NCBI GenBank assembly: GCA_016490735.1
Contig: JAEMWC010000747.1
Location: 1-64,000 of the forward strand
Source of the DNA: Pachyseris speciosa
Lineage: Eukaryota > Cnidaria > Anthozoa > Scleractinia > Pachyseridae
Reading direction: 5' to 3'
Length of the DNA: 64,000 nucleotides
This document shows, in pieces, positions 18,978 to 29,033 of this stretch. Made by a program: the position numbers and the translations under genes. The notes below the pieces were generated by a model. The model saw only the letters and a program-made list of their open reading frames with translations. It was not told the DNA's origin and did not search any database. Each line of letters opens with the position of its first letter. The first letter of the stretch is position 1.

Positions 18978-20120
18978 ATGGCTTGGTTCAGATCTCCAAA
19001 ATATCTTGAGAAGATCGACTACGAGCGCATCAATTTGGACACGCCGCTCGTACTCCCAGCGAACGCGCAACACCAACCGAAGAAAGGTTTGAAGTTCTTT
19101 GCAAGAGATCGGGATGTTGTGCACGACTGGTACAACGCTTACTTCAACGTCGAATACCGCTTCGAAGCTCTTGCCGATGGGGCCAACATGGCGGTCAACG
19201 CACGAACGGCCCCAGTCAACGGTTCTTTTTCGCTGATCAAGACTTTGGTGGTTCGCTCCGCGGGAAAGAAGCTTTACGGGGCGAACGGCGTCCACAAGGT
19301 GATATTGATCAAGACGTTGTTGGAGTACTCCAAGGAATATGCGACGAGCGTGGCAGAAGATGAGTTTTGGTACCTCGAGGAGCTGTGGAGCAGGCTTCTC
19401 CCCCCGATGCAAATTGAGATTGAAATCATGTTGCAAGACGACGCTGAGATGATTTTCCAGTATGACGACACCGGACGAAGGATTGTTGCGAAAAAGTTCG
19501 AATTGTGGGTCCCAAAGCTGGAGCTGACGCCAGAAGGGCAACGCCTGATGAATCAGCAGTTCCTGAAACCGACTAAATGGACCTTCTTGCAGGAAACATT
19601 GATCCCTAGCTCCGTCCAAAGAGATGCGAGTAACCAGTGGCAGATCTCCCCCGGCGTCAAGAGCGCAAAGCATGTCTTCATCTTCTTCCAACAGTCGCAG
19701 AAAAAGCTCTCTCTATCCCCAAACCCGTATAGCTTCGACACGTTCGATCTCGATGGAGATGATTCGGCGAAACCTAGCAGTTGCCGACTGCAGTATGGCG
19801 CGACTTACTATCCCGACCTCAAACACGACGGAGAGGATCGGACGCGCATCCGCAGTGATTTGATCGATTTCCGCTACAGGAAAAACGACCCCAACTCTGG
19901 GACCTTGATTAATGTGAGCAACTATTGGTCTCTGTACCCCGTTATCTACTTCGACCCCCGCGCGACCAAAGAAAGCATGACGGGCGATGCGAAGAAAATG
20001 GTTCTACATTATCGACTGAACGAAGCCGCCAATGCTCAGGATTATATTATCTTCGCCGCCATCTTGAACGAAAAAGAGGTCGTGATCAAGCAAGTTGGAA
20101 ACGAGTTGGTTGTGGGATAG
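18978..20120 (+). CDS. Polinton major capsid protein (double jelly roll)
   Basis: The 380-residue frame is open from ATG 18,978. It begins MAWFRSPKYLEKIDYERIN and contains paired beta-rich halves: an N-terminal half with WYNAYFNVEYRFEAL and an acidic C-terminal half with YWSLYPVIYFDPRA. Position between minor capsid and protease, gene size and N-terminal pattern match Polinton/adintovirus hexon-like proteins, which form trimeric capsomers. No stop or frameshift is visible, which makes it the best preserved large gene here. A TATA-like element lies about 20 bases upstream. Confidence 0.82.
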   Translation: MAWFRSPKYLEKIDYERINLDTPLVLPANAQHQPKKGLKFFARDRDVVHDWYNAYFNVEYRFEALADGANMAVNARTAPVNGSFSLIKTLVVRSAGKKLYGANGVHKVILIKTLLEYSKEYATSVAEDEFWYLEELWSRLLPPMQIEIEIMLQDDAEMIFQYDDTGRRIVAKKFELWVPKLELTPEGQRLMNQQFLKPTKWTFLQETLIPSSVQRDASNQWQISPGVKSAKHVFIFFQQSQKKLSLSPNPYSFDTFDLDGDDSAKPSSCRLQYGATYYPDLKHDGEDRTRIRSDLIDFRYRKNDPNSGTLINVSNYWSLYPVIYFDPRATKESMTGDAKKMVLHYRLNEAANAQDYIIFAAILNEKEVVIKQVGNELVVG

Positions 20121-20148
20121 ATGCAAAAATTATTTTCTTAAGTATGGG

Positions 20149-20535
20149 ATGGCCACGACGTACTCTCCGTTTCGAATCGTGCTCTCCGATGGGCAAAAAC
20201 AAAGTCTGCGAAAAGCTGTCGCCTCTCTAACGGCTGTGACTCTGCGGCTCAAGCCCGCGCAAATTGGTAATGACGACCCCCTCCTTTTGACGGAAACCAA
20301 ATCAAACGCATGCGGAAAGCCGCCAGCGAAAAGCCACGGCGCGGATCTCAAACTTTCCCAGACACAGATCGAAAAGATGATGCAGAAGGGTGGCAGTATT
20401 TTTTCCTCGTTGTTCGAAGAACTGGAATGCAGATCAACCCTCCGTGGTATCGCCCGCCGCCTGTTTGGGGTAGTTGGGAAGATTGGGATAAAAAAAATGA
20501 GCTTCCAGATGTCCCGCTCTCGAACAATGATTTGA
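20149..20535 (+). CDS. small virion protein candidate (pX/pVI-like position)
   Basis: I choose ATG 20,149; an earlier in-frame start would overlap the capsid gene. The product has a basic middle (ADLKLSQTQIEKMMQKGG) followed by GSIFSSLFEEL, an amphipathic helix. Small basic or membrane-active proteins between major capsid and protease are common in adenovirus-like elements; the role is inferred. The frame after about 20,440 overlaps the protease start and looks non-native, so a small indel may have extended it. Confidence 0.5.
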   Translation: MATTYSPFRIVLSDGQKQSLRKAVASLTAVTLRLKPAQIGNDDPLLLTETKSNACGKPPAKSHGADLKLSQTQIEKMMQKGGSIFSSLFEELECRSTLRGIARRLFGVVGKIGIKKMSFQMSRSRTMI

Positions 20536-20944
20536 CCAATTGGTGTGAATATCTTGGCATCCCCATCCGGGGGATTTTCTCCCGAAACGAAGCCAAACCT
20601 CTGCACCACTCTCCATGCATTGCAACTTGGATGATTTCGGCAGTTTGGGAACACACTGGATCGCTTGCTGGAGGGGAAACGATGTGGAGTATTTCGACTC
20701 TTTTGGGCAGCCCCCTCCAGAAGAATGGGAACAGGAGATGTGGAAAGGGAGAAACGAATCCTTTCTGCGCAACAACAACAACCAAATACAAGCGATTGAT
20801 AGTGTGCGTTGTGGGTACTATTGTCTGCTGTTTCTGAATGAACGCAACCAGGGGGAAGATTATCGGGATATTCTCCGAATGTTTTCCAAAAATATGCGCG
20901 ACAACGAGAGGGTTGTGAAAAATTACTTCGAAAATATAGCGTGA
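20427..20944 (+). pseudogene. adenain-like cysteine protease, one frameshift
   Basis: The N-terminal half starts at ATG 20,427 (MQINPPWYRPPP) and runs to about 20,600 in one frame, including LTNWCEYLGIPIRGIFSR. The catalytic half lies in another frame from about 20,600 to 20,944. It has the histidine in LGTHWIACW, the acidic residue in YFDSFG, and the nucleophile in VRCGYYCLLF. This His-Asp-Cys order matches the ULP1/adenain family that matures virion proteins in Polintons. A single indel near 20,600 separates the halves; the catalytic residues are all present. Confidence 0.82.
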
Positions 20945-20986
20945 TGGTGGACGTCTATTTTGTGAAAGACGAACGCAAAACTCCGA

Positions 20987-21304
20987 ATGTCCGGGGTCAG
21001 AGAAAGTGGTCACAACAAAGAATGGGCGGAAAATGTTGAAGTCGGGAAACTAGCGGGGCCCTATCTTGCAGAGGGCTCTGGAATTCCTATTCCCTTCCCG
21101 TTTGTGGATTTCAAGAAGCTGTGGAGCGTTGTGTCTGATCCAACCCTTTTCGAAGGCCCTGTTGTTTCCCCCGAAGAGGTGCGGCGAATGGTGGCAGAAT
21201 ACAAATCGCAGTACAAAGAATACAAGGACAAAGGTGGCACGCGGAGCTACACGTCTTGGATCAAGTGGAAGGGATATGGCAAGGGATTGTTGGGTCGGGG
21301 TTGA
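20987..21304 (+). CDS. hypothetical protein upstream of the phospholipase domain
   Basis: The frame opens at ATG 20,987. The middle has IPIPFPFVDFKKLWSVV, and the end is helical and basic (EYKSQYKEYKDKGG, then WIKWKGYGKGLLGRG). Coding-like sequence continues past its stop in another frame (about 21,303-21,446) up to a TAG at 21,447 and then into the phospholipase domain. It may therefore be the N-terminal part of one broken protein rather than a separate gene. Confidence 0.45.
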   Translation: MSGVRESGHNKEWAENVEVGKLAGPYLAEGSGIPIPFPFVDFKKLWSVVSDPTLFEGPVVSPEEVRRMVAEYKSQYKEYKDKGGTRSYTSWIKWKGYGKGLLGRG

Positions 21305-21461
21305 GAGACTTTGTTGACCCGCGTTTCACTCGTTATGAGGTCTTGGTTCCGAAGTTTGGGACGACCCGAAATTTTTGAAAGCTTTCATCAAAGCTGTGCC
21401 TGGCCACCACGGCTTCTTGGATGTTTTAAAGAAGACGGCGCGAAACTAGTACGGCTCTGGT

Positions 21462-21929
21462 GTGGACATCCATGCCTTGATTGAGGAACTTCCGAAACCG
21501 AAGAAAGGTTGGACACTACCGGGGCACAACTACACTGGGCCATACAATCCCCTCCACAAGCAGCTCGACTACGAACCGGAGACGGGGGAGATCCGGGAAA
21601 TCTTTCAAAACCCAACAGGCGCAACGGATGCGATTGCGATGCAACACGATGTGGATTACAGCAGTTGTGAACACAGGGCAAAAAAATATGGTGCGGACGA
21701 AAAAAAGTGCAAGCATGCCGCTGACAGGATAATGGTTCTAACTTTGGATGTGGTTCCGTGGAAAGAGAGACAATGGGGGCATGCTATGGCGCGAAATGCT
21801 ATTATCATGAAAGAGAAGTTGGGGCTTGGTGTTTTATTTAATGTGCATATAATATTCTCACCTTCTTGCCCTATCTTGAATACTCTTCAGAACTCGTCTT
21901 ACATTTCCAATCTGTGTCAGTATTGTTGA
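21462..21929 (+). pseudogene. phospholipase A2-domain protein of the Polinton
   Basis: The frame contains a calcium-loop-like PGHNYTGPYNPL (about residues 20-31) and the catalytic-type helix MQHDVDYSSC (about residues 60-69), followed by two cysteine/lysine turns and PWKERQWGHAMARN. This layout is that of the parvovirus VP1-type phospholipase A2 domain also carried by some Polinton-like viruses. In parvoviruses the domain helps virions leave endosomes; that role here is inference. A stop at 21,447 lies in frame just upstream, and the last 25 residues or so look like read-through. Confidence 0.72.
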
Positions 21930-21966
21930 GCAAAATATTATCTCCCAAACAATAAAATCTCTCAAA

Positions 21967-22227
21967 TCATCTATCAAAAATGTGGAGATTGTTTTTAAGT
22001 TTTCTGAAATCAACTTTGTGGTAGTGAATGTAACAAAACTCTCTGTGACAGTTTTCCAAAGAAAGGTTGGATTCCTCCAGAAAACGCATTTGTGAGGGGG
22101 AAGATTCAAGTTCGTTTGTGAAAAAAAGTGGTGGTTCCAGATGTAGCGTGACAACCGTCTGGTCGCAAATTTCCAACAATTTTTCAACCGATTCTTGAAA
22201 TCGGTCGCCGATGTTTTTTTGTGGCAT
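21967..22227 (-). CDS. small hypothetical protein (86 aa)
   Basis: This minus-strand frame from ATG 22,227 encodes 86 residues with several acidic and aromatic stretches (VTLHLEPPLFFTNELE, then CHREFCYIHYHK). It is convergent with the phospholipase gene. Its amino-acid mix looks more protein-like than the overlapping frames, but there is no family match I can name. Confidence 0.3.
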   Translation of the reverse strand: MPQKNIGDRFQESVEKLLEICDQTVVTLHLEPPLFFTNELESSPSQMRFLEESNLSLENCHREFCYIHYHKVDFRKLKNNLHIFDR

Positions 22228-22941
22228 CGCTATTACACAACAATTTATTTTTCTTCAAAAGGGTGTACCTTGTGAAAACATTTCGTGAACCACTCGCTTT
22301 ATTTCCTGTTTCACCTCACCGCCAATTGGGTGTACAAGTTTATCTTGCACGAAATAAAAAAGAATCACCAACAAACTAATCATTGCTTACAAAACAAGAA
22401 AGATTTGTTCAAAAGGGATTAACCTTCGTCGGAAAAATAATTTGGAAACATAAAATTACGTAAAGGGGCCAACAACCCTTTGAAAACCAGGCCCCACCCC
22501 ATTCGCTTTCTTTTATTCAACTGATTTTGAGTGTAATAGTGAAGGATTTTCAGACGCAACTCTGGGGGGAGTGTGAAAATCTGCTCCATAAAATCCATTT
22601 ATATCTCGACGCAGATATTTAAAAGACCGTCACAAAAAATATGGGTGTTCAAACTATTTTATTCAACCCGGGCAATGGCTCTTGACACCCAGTTTTTCGA
22701 TGCACAATAGAGCAAAAGGTATATATAAGGGTTGTTTCTCCTGTTCTGTGAACATATTTCCAGGGGTTCGCCCAATTGTAAACCAACACATGAACAAACT
22801 AAATAGCGCCCCGATCAATTGAATCTTTTCTTTCAAGCTTCAACCATTCTTCAAGTTCTTCAAGCAAGGCTTCGCTTACCGCGCGCGATATTGGTGTAAC
22901 CGCCATGATACCCCTTGCACCCAAACCTTTGATAAGATGTA
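22228..22941. other. Polinton right-side intergenic stretch
   Basis: No convincing coding frame is present. AGGTATATATAAGGG at about 22,718-22,732 is a good TATA-box match on the plus strand, but no gene follows it in range. AT content is higher than in the structural gene block. It may hold decayed small genes. Confidence 0.4.
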
Positions 22942-23589
22942 TCATATGTAAGTAACAACTTCCTCATAATTAATTCCATCAATACCATCCTTCACAACAA
23001 ACGCTTCCGGCATGTTGTGAACTTTTCCTTTCCTTAAACAAATATAGCACATGTCATTTGTTATACAACGGCTACATTTGGCGCATTTTGTTACTTTTGT
23101 TATTCCTTCATTTTGTTCACAATACGGAGCAAAATTAATGTAATTCAGGATTAAACCCCAACCTAAATCTAAACGTTGTTCAAGTTTTGCTTTAACAACT
23201 TCCTTCAAAATTTTTTCACGAAGCTCGGGGTGAAGTTTTTGAATTTCATCTATAAGGAAGTCGTATTCTTCCAAATTATTTTCAACTTCTTTTGAATGTC
23301 TTATATTCTTTTCCCATTCACAGATTTGATCCAACACCCATTTAAATTTTTGGCCAAAGTCCTTCCGATTTGCGACTGACAGGTGTTCCTTCAACAGTTC
23401 CAAACTATATTCCATCGTTAACAATACCTTTGAAACTGTGAATATGTGTTTTTCAATCAACTCCCCACTAAATTTAAACAAATATTTCATAAAACTCTTG
23501 ACAAATTTTGTCGCACTTCGGTCGAGGTGCTCTTGTTCATTATGCCGGGCCGCCGGCTTGCTCTCCCCGCGCGTTGGCTCGGTTTCCAT
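22942..23589 (-). CDS. right-end Polinton protein with C-terminal zinc-ribbon-like cysteines
   Basis: I choose ATG 23,589 inside the right terminal repeat; the open frame extends upstream to 23,673. The first 20 residues (METEPTRGESKPAARHNEQE) nearly equal the start of the polymerase gene, because both lie in the inverted repeats. The body is helical and charged (FKWVLDQICEWEKNIRHSKE). The C-terminal part has a Cys cluster (CEQN..KCAKCSRC..DMCYICLRKGK), likely metal-binding. It is intact over 215 residues. Function unknown; a regulatory or replication-linked role is speculation. Confidence 0.65.
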   Translation of the reverse strand: METEPTRGESKPAARHNEQEHLDRSATKFVKSFMKYLFKFSGELIEKHIFTVSKVLLTMEYSLELLKEHLSVANRKDFGQKFKWVLDQICEWEKNIRHSKEVENNLEEYDFLIDEIQKLHPELREKILKEVVKAKLEQRLDLGWGLILNYINFAPYCEQNEGITKVTKCAKCSRCITNDMCYICLRKGKVHNMPEAFVVKDGIDGINYEEVVTYI

Positions 23590-23946
23590 CAACTTAACCC
23601 CTCGGCTCTCTGGTTCAATTCGGTGTGTCATGCTTACCCACACGACGCACTTGTTCAAAAGGGTGTCGCACACTTGCGCACACGACGCGCTTGTTCAATA
23701 TGGTGTGAGACGCTTGTGCACATGTTGCACTTGTTTAATAGAGTGTGATGTTTGCTCTACCATGCACAATGGGTTGGAAGTGTGATGGGTGGTTTATGTT
23801 GTAGATGGTATTTGATGGGTGGTACCTCAGTAGTATATAGAGGATCAGTCAAATACTACCAAGGTCCAACTTTTGTGTGAAGGAGCTGGCGACGCAGACA
23901 AAAAAGTTGGACGAGGTGGTATTTGACTGATCCTCTAGATACTACT
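23533..23946 (-). repeat. Polinton right terminal inverted repeat
   Basis: This is the reverse complement of 1,677-2,090 without net indels, ending with the hairpin at 23,829-23,946. It differs from the left repeat at scattered bases, so the two copies have diverged since insertion. Confidence 0.93.
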
Positions 23947-23952
23947 GAAGTA
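23947..23952. repeat. Polinton target-site duplication, right copy (GAAGTA)
   Basis: Exact repeat of 1,671-1,676. Confidence 0.92.
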
Positions 23953-24020
23953 AAATGTATGTAGTGTTACCTTATATACTCCTGTATACCCGAATATACC
24001 CCTGTGTATGGCATACAACC

Positions 24021-26628
24021 AGCAATAATCGACTGTCCCTAGCAATGATCAACTTTCCCTAGCCATGATCATGTCTCCCTAGCAATGATCAATTGTCCTT
24101 AGCTATGATCATCTGTCCCTAGTAATTATCGACTGTCCCTAGCAATGATTATCTGTCCCTAGCCATAATCATCTGTCCCTAGCAATGATCATCTGTCCCT
24201 ATCAACGATCGACTGTCCCTATCAATGATCATCAGTCCTTATCAGTGATCAACTGTCCCTAGTAATGATCAGCTGTCCTTAGCAGTGATCGCCTATCCCT
24301 GGCGATGATCATCTGTCCCTAGCCATAATCATCTGTCCCTAGCAATGATCATCCGTCCCTATCAATGATCGACTGTCCCTATCAATGATCATCAGTCCTT
24401 ATCAGTGATCAACTGTCCCTAGCAATGATCATCTGTCCCTATCAATGATCGACTGTCCCAAGCAATGGTCATCTGTCCCTAGCAATGATCAAATGTCCCT
24501 GGCAACGATCGATTTTCCATAGCAATGATCGACTGTCCCTAGCATAGATCAATTGTCCCTAGCAATCATCATCTGTCCCTAGCCATGATCATCTGTCCCT
24601 AGCAATGATCATCTGTCCCTAGTATTATGACCGACTGTCCCTAGCAATCATCAATTGTTCCTAGCCATGATAATCTGTCTCTAGCAAGGATCAATTGTCC
24701 ATGCAATGATCGACTGTCCCAAGCAATGCTCACCTATCCCAGCACTGACCGACTGACCCTATCAATGATCAATTGTCCCCAGCACTGATCGACTGTCCTT
24801 AGCAATGATCAACTTTCCCAGCACTGATCGACTGTCCTTAGCAATGATCAATTGTCCCTAGCAATGATCGACTGTCCCTAGCAATGATTATCTGTCTTAA
24901 GCAATGATCAGTTGTCCCTGGCAATGATCGACTGTCCCAAGCAATGATCATCTGTCCCTAGCAATGGTCAATTGCCCCTGGCAATGATCGACTGTCCCTA
25001 TCAATGATCAATTGTCCCGAGCCATGATCATCTGTCCCTAGCAATGAACTTCTGTTCCTAGCAATGATCGACTGTCTCTAGCAATGATCAACTGTCCTCA
25101 GCACTGATTGACCTTCCTTATGAATGATCAACTATCCCCAGCATTGATTGACTGTCCCTAGCAATGATCAATTGTCCCTAGCCATGATCATCTGTCCCTA
25201 TTAATTATCATCTGTCCCTAGAAAGGATCAATTGTCCATGGCAATGATCGACTGTCCCCAGCACTGACCGACCGTCCCTATCAATGATCAACTGTCCCAG
25301 GCCATAATCATCTGTCCCTATCAATGATCATCTGTCCCTATCAATGATCGACTGTCCCTATCAATGATCATCAGTCCTTATCAGTGGTCAACTGTCCCTA
25401 GTAATGATCAGCTGTCCTTAGCAGTGATCGACTGTCCAATCAATGATCATCTGTCCCTATCAATGATCGACTGTCCCTATCAATGATCATCAGTCCTTAT
25501 CAGTGATCAACTGTCCCTAGCAATGATCAGCTGTCCTTAGCAGTGATCGACTGTCCCTATCAATGAATCATCTGTCCCTATCAATGATCATCTGTCCCTA
25601 GCAAGGATCAATTGCCCATGGCAATGATCGACTGTCCCAAGCAATGATCATCTGTCCCTAGCAATGATCAATTGTCCCTGGCAATGATCGACTTTCCCTA
25701 GCAATGATCGACTGTCCCTAGCAATGATCAATTGTCCGTAGCCACGATCATTTGTCCTTGGCAATGATCGACTGTCCCAAGCAATGATCATCTGTCCCTA
25801 GCAATAATCAATTGTCCCTGCAAATGATAGACTGTCCCTAGCAATGATTAACAGTCCCTAGCACTGATCGACATTCTCTAGCGATGATCACCTGTCCCTA
25901 TTACTGATCGACCGTCTTTAGCACGGATCGAAAGTCCTTAGGACTGATCATCTGTCCCCAGCATTGATCATTTGTCCCTAGCGTTTATCAACTGTCACGA
26001 GCAACGATCATCTGTCCTGACCATGAATCATCTGTCCCTAACACTGCTTAACTGTCCTTAGAAGTGACCAACTGTCCCTAGCACCGATCATCTGTCAGTT
26101 CACCGATCTTCTGTCCCTAGCATTGATCACTGTCCTTAGCACTGATCAACTGTCCTTAGAAGTGATTAATTGTCCTTACACCGATCATCTGTCCCTAGCA
26201 TTGATCATCTGTCCCCAGCACTGATTATCTGTCGCCAGCATTGGTTATCTGTCCCTAGCACTGTTCAACTGTCGTTAGCAGTGATCAGCTGTCTCTAGCA
26301 CTGATCATCTGTCCCTAGCACCGATCATCTGTCCCTAGCACTGATCATCTGTCTCTAACACCGATCATCTGTCCCTAGCAATGATCATCTGTCCCTAGCA
26401 CTGATCATCTGTCCCTAGCACTGATCATCTGTCCCTAGCACCGATCATCTGTCTCTAGCACCGATCATCTCTCCCTAGCACCGATCATCTGTCCCTAGTA
26501 CCGATCAACTGTCCCTAGTACTGATAATCTGTTCCTAGCACCGATCATCTGTCCCTTGCACCGATCATCTGTTCCTAGCACCGATGATCTGTCCCTAGTA
26601 CTGATCATCTGTCCCTAGCACCGATCAA
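24021..26628 (+). repeat. 20-bp minisatellite array, left arm
   Basis: There are about 130 units of consensus AGCAATGATCATCTGTCCCT. Outer units carry (A/T)(G/T)CAATGATC variants. Units from about 26,040 to the inner end carry AGCA(C/T)(C/T)GATC instead. A higher-order pattern of several variant units recurs near 24,200, 24,360, 25,340 and 25,450. The palindrome TGATCA lies in most units. The mirror-image array is at 30,101-33,103. No coding potential. Confidence 0.95.
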
Positions 26629-26683
26629 AAACTGGCTGATTGCCCACAAAATAACATTGAATACAATAAAAACTTAGTTTATG

Positions 26684-26938
26684 TTGAGTGTCGTAAAACC
26701 AAAGCCAAAGCACTTACTCTGACCAATCACGAGAGAAGTAAGCAGTGCAATGAGCAATTATATGTAATGAGCAATTATATGTAACCGGTGCAAAGCGCAG
26801 GAAATGCGCGCGTGCAAGTCACGATTAGTTTTGGTTTTGCTTCTCATTGGTTGACAGAGTGGCGCGAGTTTTACCAACCAATCACAGAGCAAAGCAATGC
26901 AAAACCAACGTAAAACCAGATTTATGTTCGACACTCAA
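26684..26938. repeat. MITE-like element with TTGAGTGTCG ends
   Basis: TTGAGTGTCG at 26,684 is inverted as CGACACTCAA at 26,929. The interior has paired CCAATCA motifs and an internal duplication of TGAGCAATTATATGTAA. No ORF. Confidence 0.55.
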
Positions 26939-27003
26939 TTGAAAACCGCTCTAGTCGGTTCAAGACAAAGAATTGCCACGATGACAGAAAATATACATGC
27001 GTT

Positions 27004-27291
27004 AAAGGAGTACTATTTTGAGTCATTATTAGAGAGATAAAAAATGCACTAAATAATACGAAACAGTGAAATAACAAATTTTCAGGAAGATTGAAACGGA
27101 TTACAAATTACCTTTTTCAAAAATTTAGGCAATCGTCTCCATCCTTCACCATTCTCGCCATATTTGCATTTATTCTTGTCTCTTTGGTGCATATCTTCTC
27201 TGAAATTTTGTTATTTCACTGTTTCGCATTATTTTAGTGCATTTTTTTATCTCTCTCTTTATGACCCAAAATATCGTGACTGTTCTCCTTT
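27004..27291. repeat. fold-back MITE with about 80-bp arms
   Basis: The left arm AAAGGAGTACTATTTTGAGTC and onward pairs with the right arm ending GTGACTGTTCTCCTTT. Inner matches include GAGAGATAAAAAATGCACTAA and CAGTGAAATAACAAATTTT with their complements. The 288-bp unit has no ORF. Confidence 0.8.
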
Positions 27292-27335
27292 AAAAATGGA
27301 ATTTCTTTGAATAGAGTTAATCGCAGCAAATGCTT

Positions 27336-27991
27336 TAGGGCGTGGAAATTGATGAATTCCTCGCATGGGATACCCACGTTGCAAGCGTCTCAAAGAAAGT
27401 GTCGTCTGGCATAAGTATCATGAGAAAGATCAAACCTTTCTTTCCAATATCTAGCCTATTAAACCTCTCACATAAGTATCATGAGAAAGATCAAACCTTT
27501 CTTTCCAATATCTAGCCTATTTAACACATACCAATCTATCGTTGAACCTTACTTCGATTACTGTAGTATTGTTTGGAATGGCATTGGTGACAGCCTAGCC
27601 GATAAACTCTAAAAATTACAAAATCGAGCGGCACGGATGATCACCGGTGCAGATTATTTCACTCCAAAAAAGGAAATATTAAATAAACTTGGCTGGTCTA
27701 ATCTTAAGGAGAGAAGAAATTAACAAAAAGCCCTTATGATGTTCAAATTTGTCGACGGAACGACACCGCGTTATTTATTTCGCAGCAAAACCGGGAGCCT
27801 CTGTATACAACCTGAGAACATCACAGGATGATATTGCCATACCGAGTGCGAGAACGGACTATTACGGGAAGAGTCTCGCGTTTACGGGGCCTAAGATGTG
27901 GAATGCACTCCCTAATAATATGAAATCCGAGCTCTCCACCGAAACGTTTCGGAATAAATTGAAATCTCTCGACCTCAGTATTGGTATCTAA
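27336..27991 (+). pseudogene. non-LTR retrotransposon reverse transcriptase, C-terminal fragment
   Basis: The translated signal includes IDEFLAWDTHVASVSKK, IVEPYFDYCSIVWNG, LQNRAARMITGADYFTPKK and GPKMWNALPNNMKSE. This is the conserved C-terminal domain found after the polymerase core in CR1/L2/Jockey-group LINEs. A stop falls at about 27,610 and the frame changes near 27,725. A 60-bp segment is duplicated in tandem at 27,411-27,530. The fragment ends at the natural stop (27,989), so it is a 5'-truncated 3' end, dead on arrival. Confidence 0.75.
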
Positions 27992-28060
27992 ACTAGCCAC
28001 TTTTTAGCATTGTATTGTAAATTTTTGAACAAAACTACCGTGATGAAATAAAGTTTCTAC

Positions 28061-28264
28061 AGCTAAGGATGACTAAGGACGCTAAAGTACAGCTAGGGAT
28101 GACTAAGGACGCTAAAGTACAGATAAGGATGACTAAGGATGCTAAAGTACAGCTAAGGATGACTAAGGATACTAAAGTACTTGCAATGATGATTCAGGAT
28201 GCTAAAGTACTGGTAAGAAGGATGATTAGGGATGCTAAAGTACTGGTAAGGACTAGTGACGATG
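28061..28264 (+). repeat. 30-bp VNTR (AGCTAAGGATGACTAAGGAC unit)
   Basis: Nearly seven units start at 28,061 with a 30-base period, the later ones diverged and one of 33 bases. It sits directly after the LINE 3' end, where such repeats often grow from the element's own tail. It is open in one frame only because the period is a multiple of three (MTKDAKVQL repeats), and I do not treat it as a gene. Confidence 0.85.
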
Positions 28265-28329
28265 CTTATGGAGTGTCAGTATGTAAAAATAAGTAAATGT
28301 CCCGGACCACTATATGAGTGCCTTTCTGG

Positions 28330-28660
28330 GTGACTATATGTGTGTTAAGCCCCGTTCAACTATCATGCGCGCGGTCAAACGGCGAAAACTATCATCGACT
28401 ATCATGACATTTTTTAGTAGGTTCAAAGTGAACGATAGTTCATGATAGTCGATGATGATAGTGCATGATAGTTTGTGTTCAAACACACGTGATAGTTGAA
28501 ACTATCATCGACTATCATCAATTAGTATATACCACACAAGTGAATAGTGCTTTTTCGCGCGCTCTAATTGGTTAACTAGGAGGTGATTAGCAAGTACTAT
28601 TCACCTCCGAGCAACCGGCGCGCGAGTTTTTACAATTTCCGACTGCTAAATATTCAGTGA
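28330..28660. repeat. ACTATCATCGACTATCAT palindromic repeats and a shared TIR repeat
   Basis: ACTATCATCGACTATCAT occurs twice (28,389; 28,501), and its complement, ATGATAGTCGATGATGATAGT, at about 28,443, forming nested hairpins. From 28,523 the sequence TAGTATATACCACACAAG through GCGCGAAAA-like and CACCTCCGAGCAACCGGCGCGCGAG is the inverted partner of 39,010-39,140. Confidence 0.6.
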
Positions 28661-29033
28661 ACAAAGCTTGAACAAAAATCTATTGTCACTTTTATTTCAG
28701 AGGAATTGCCTTAACATGAATTATATGCCCACAATTTGAATAGACTTGCGAATGGACCAGCACAAAAACCTTGCTACACTAGTTCATTTTCATTTTTTTT
28801 AATTTGAACCAAGGCAAGCCAATTCGAAACAGATATCGAAGCTTCCATATATACTGCAGTCTTTGGTAACTGCAGTAAAAGTTTAAAAAAATCTGACCGT
28901 GAAAACATTTTGGCCAGAGCGTCTTCACAAAGATAATTTCAAAAATTGAATAACGTAGTAAGATGATTATTCCATTCAAGTGAAAAAGAGTTATTTTCAC
29001 AAAAATGCAACTTTCATTAGAAAGAGCTTTCTT
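28661..29033. other. AT-rich spacer, no gene recognised
   Basis: Nothing beyond short random frames and a TATATACTGCAGTCTTTGGTAACTGCAGT near-duplicate is seen. Confidence 0.4.

Larger units (their letters stand above)
1677..23946. mobile_element. Polinton/Maverick element (virus-like), 22.3 kb, degraded
   Basis: The element is bounded by 414-bp terminal inverted repeats starting 5'-AG and by perfect 6-bp target duplications. It holds the family's diagnostic genes: protein-primed-type DNA polymerase B, retroviral-type integrase, packaging ATPase, adenain-like cysteine protease, major and minor capsid proteins, plus fibre-like and phospholipase A2-domain genes. Genes lie in two blocks: polymerase on plus, a minus block from integrase to ATPase with one plus gene between, then a plus block of structural genes, and one minus gene at the right end. 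Many stops, frameshifts, a truncated integrase and a LINE insertion show it is an old, inactive copy. Removing the LINE leaves about 17 kb, in the usual Polinton size range. Confidence 0.95.

Noticed and set aside
22718..22732. Functional TATA promoter AGGTATATATAAGGG
   Set aside because: It is a good match, but no coding frame follows on that strand, so I left it as a note only.
24021..26628. CRISPR-like array of regularly spaced repeats
   Set aside because: The 20-bp units are head-to-tail with no unique spacers, the setting is eukaryotic, and there are no cas genes. It is a minisatellite.
28069..28296. A repeat protein MTKDAKVQL
   Set aside because: The 30-bp VNTR period is a multiple of three, so any frame without a stop stays open. 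There is no start context or homology.
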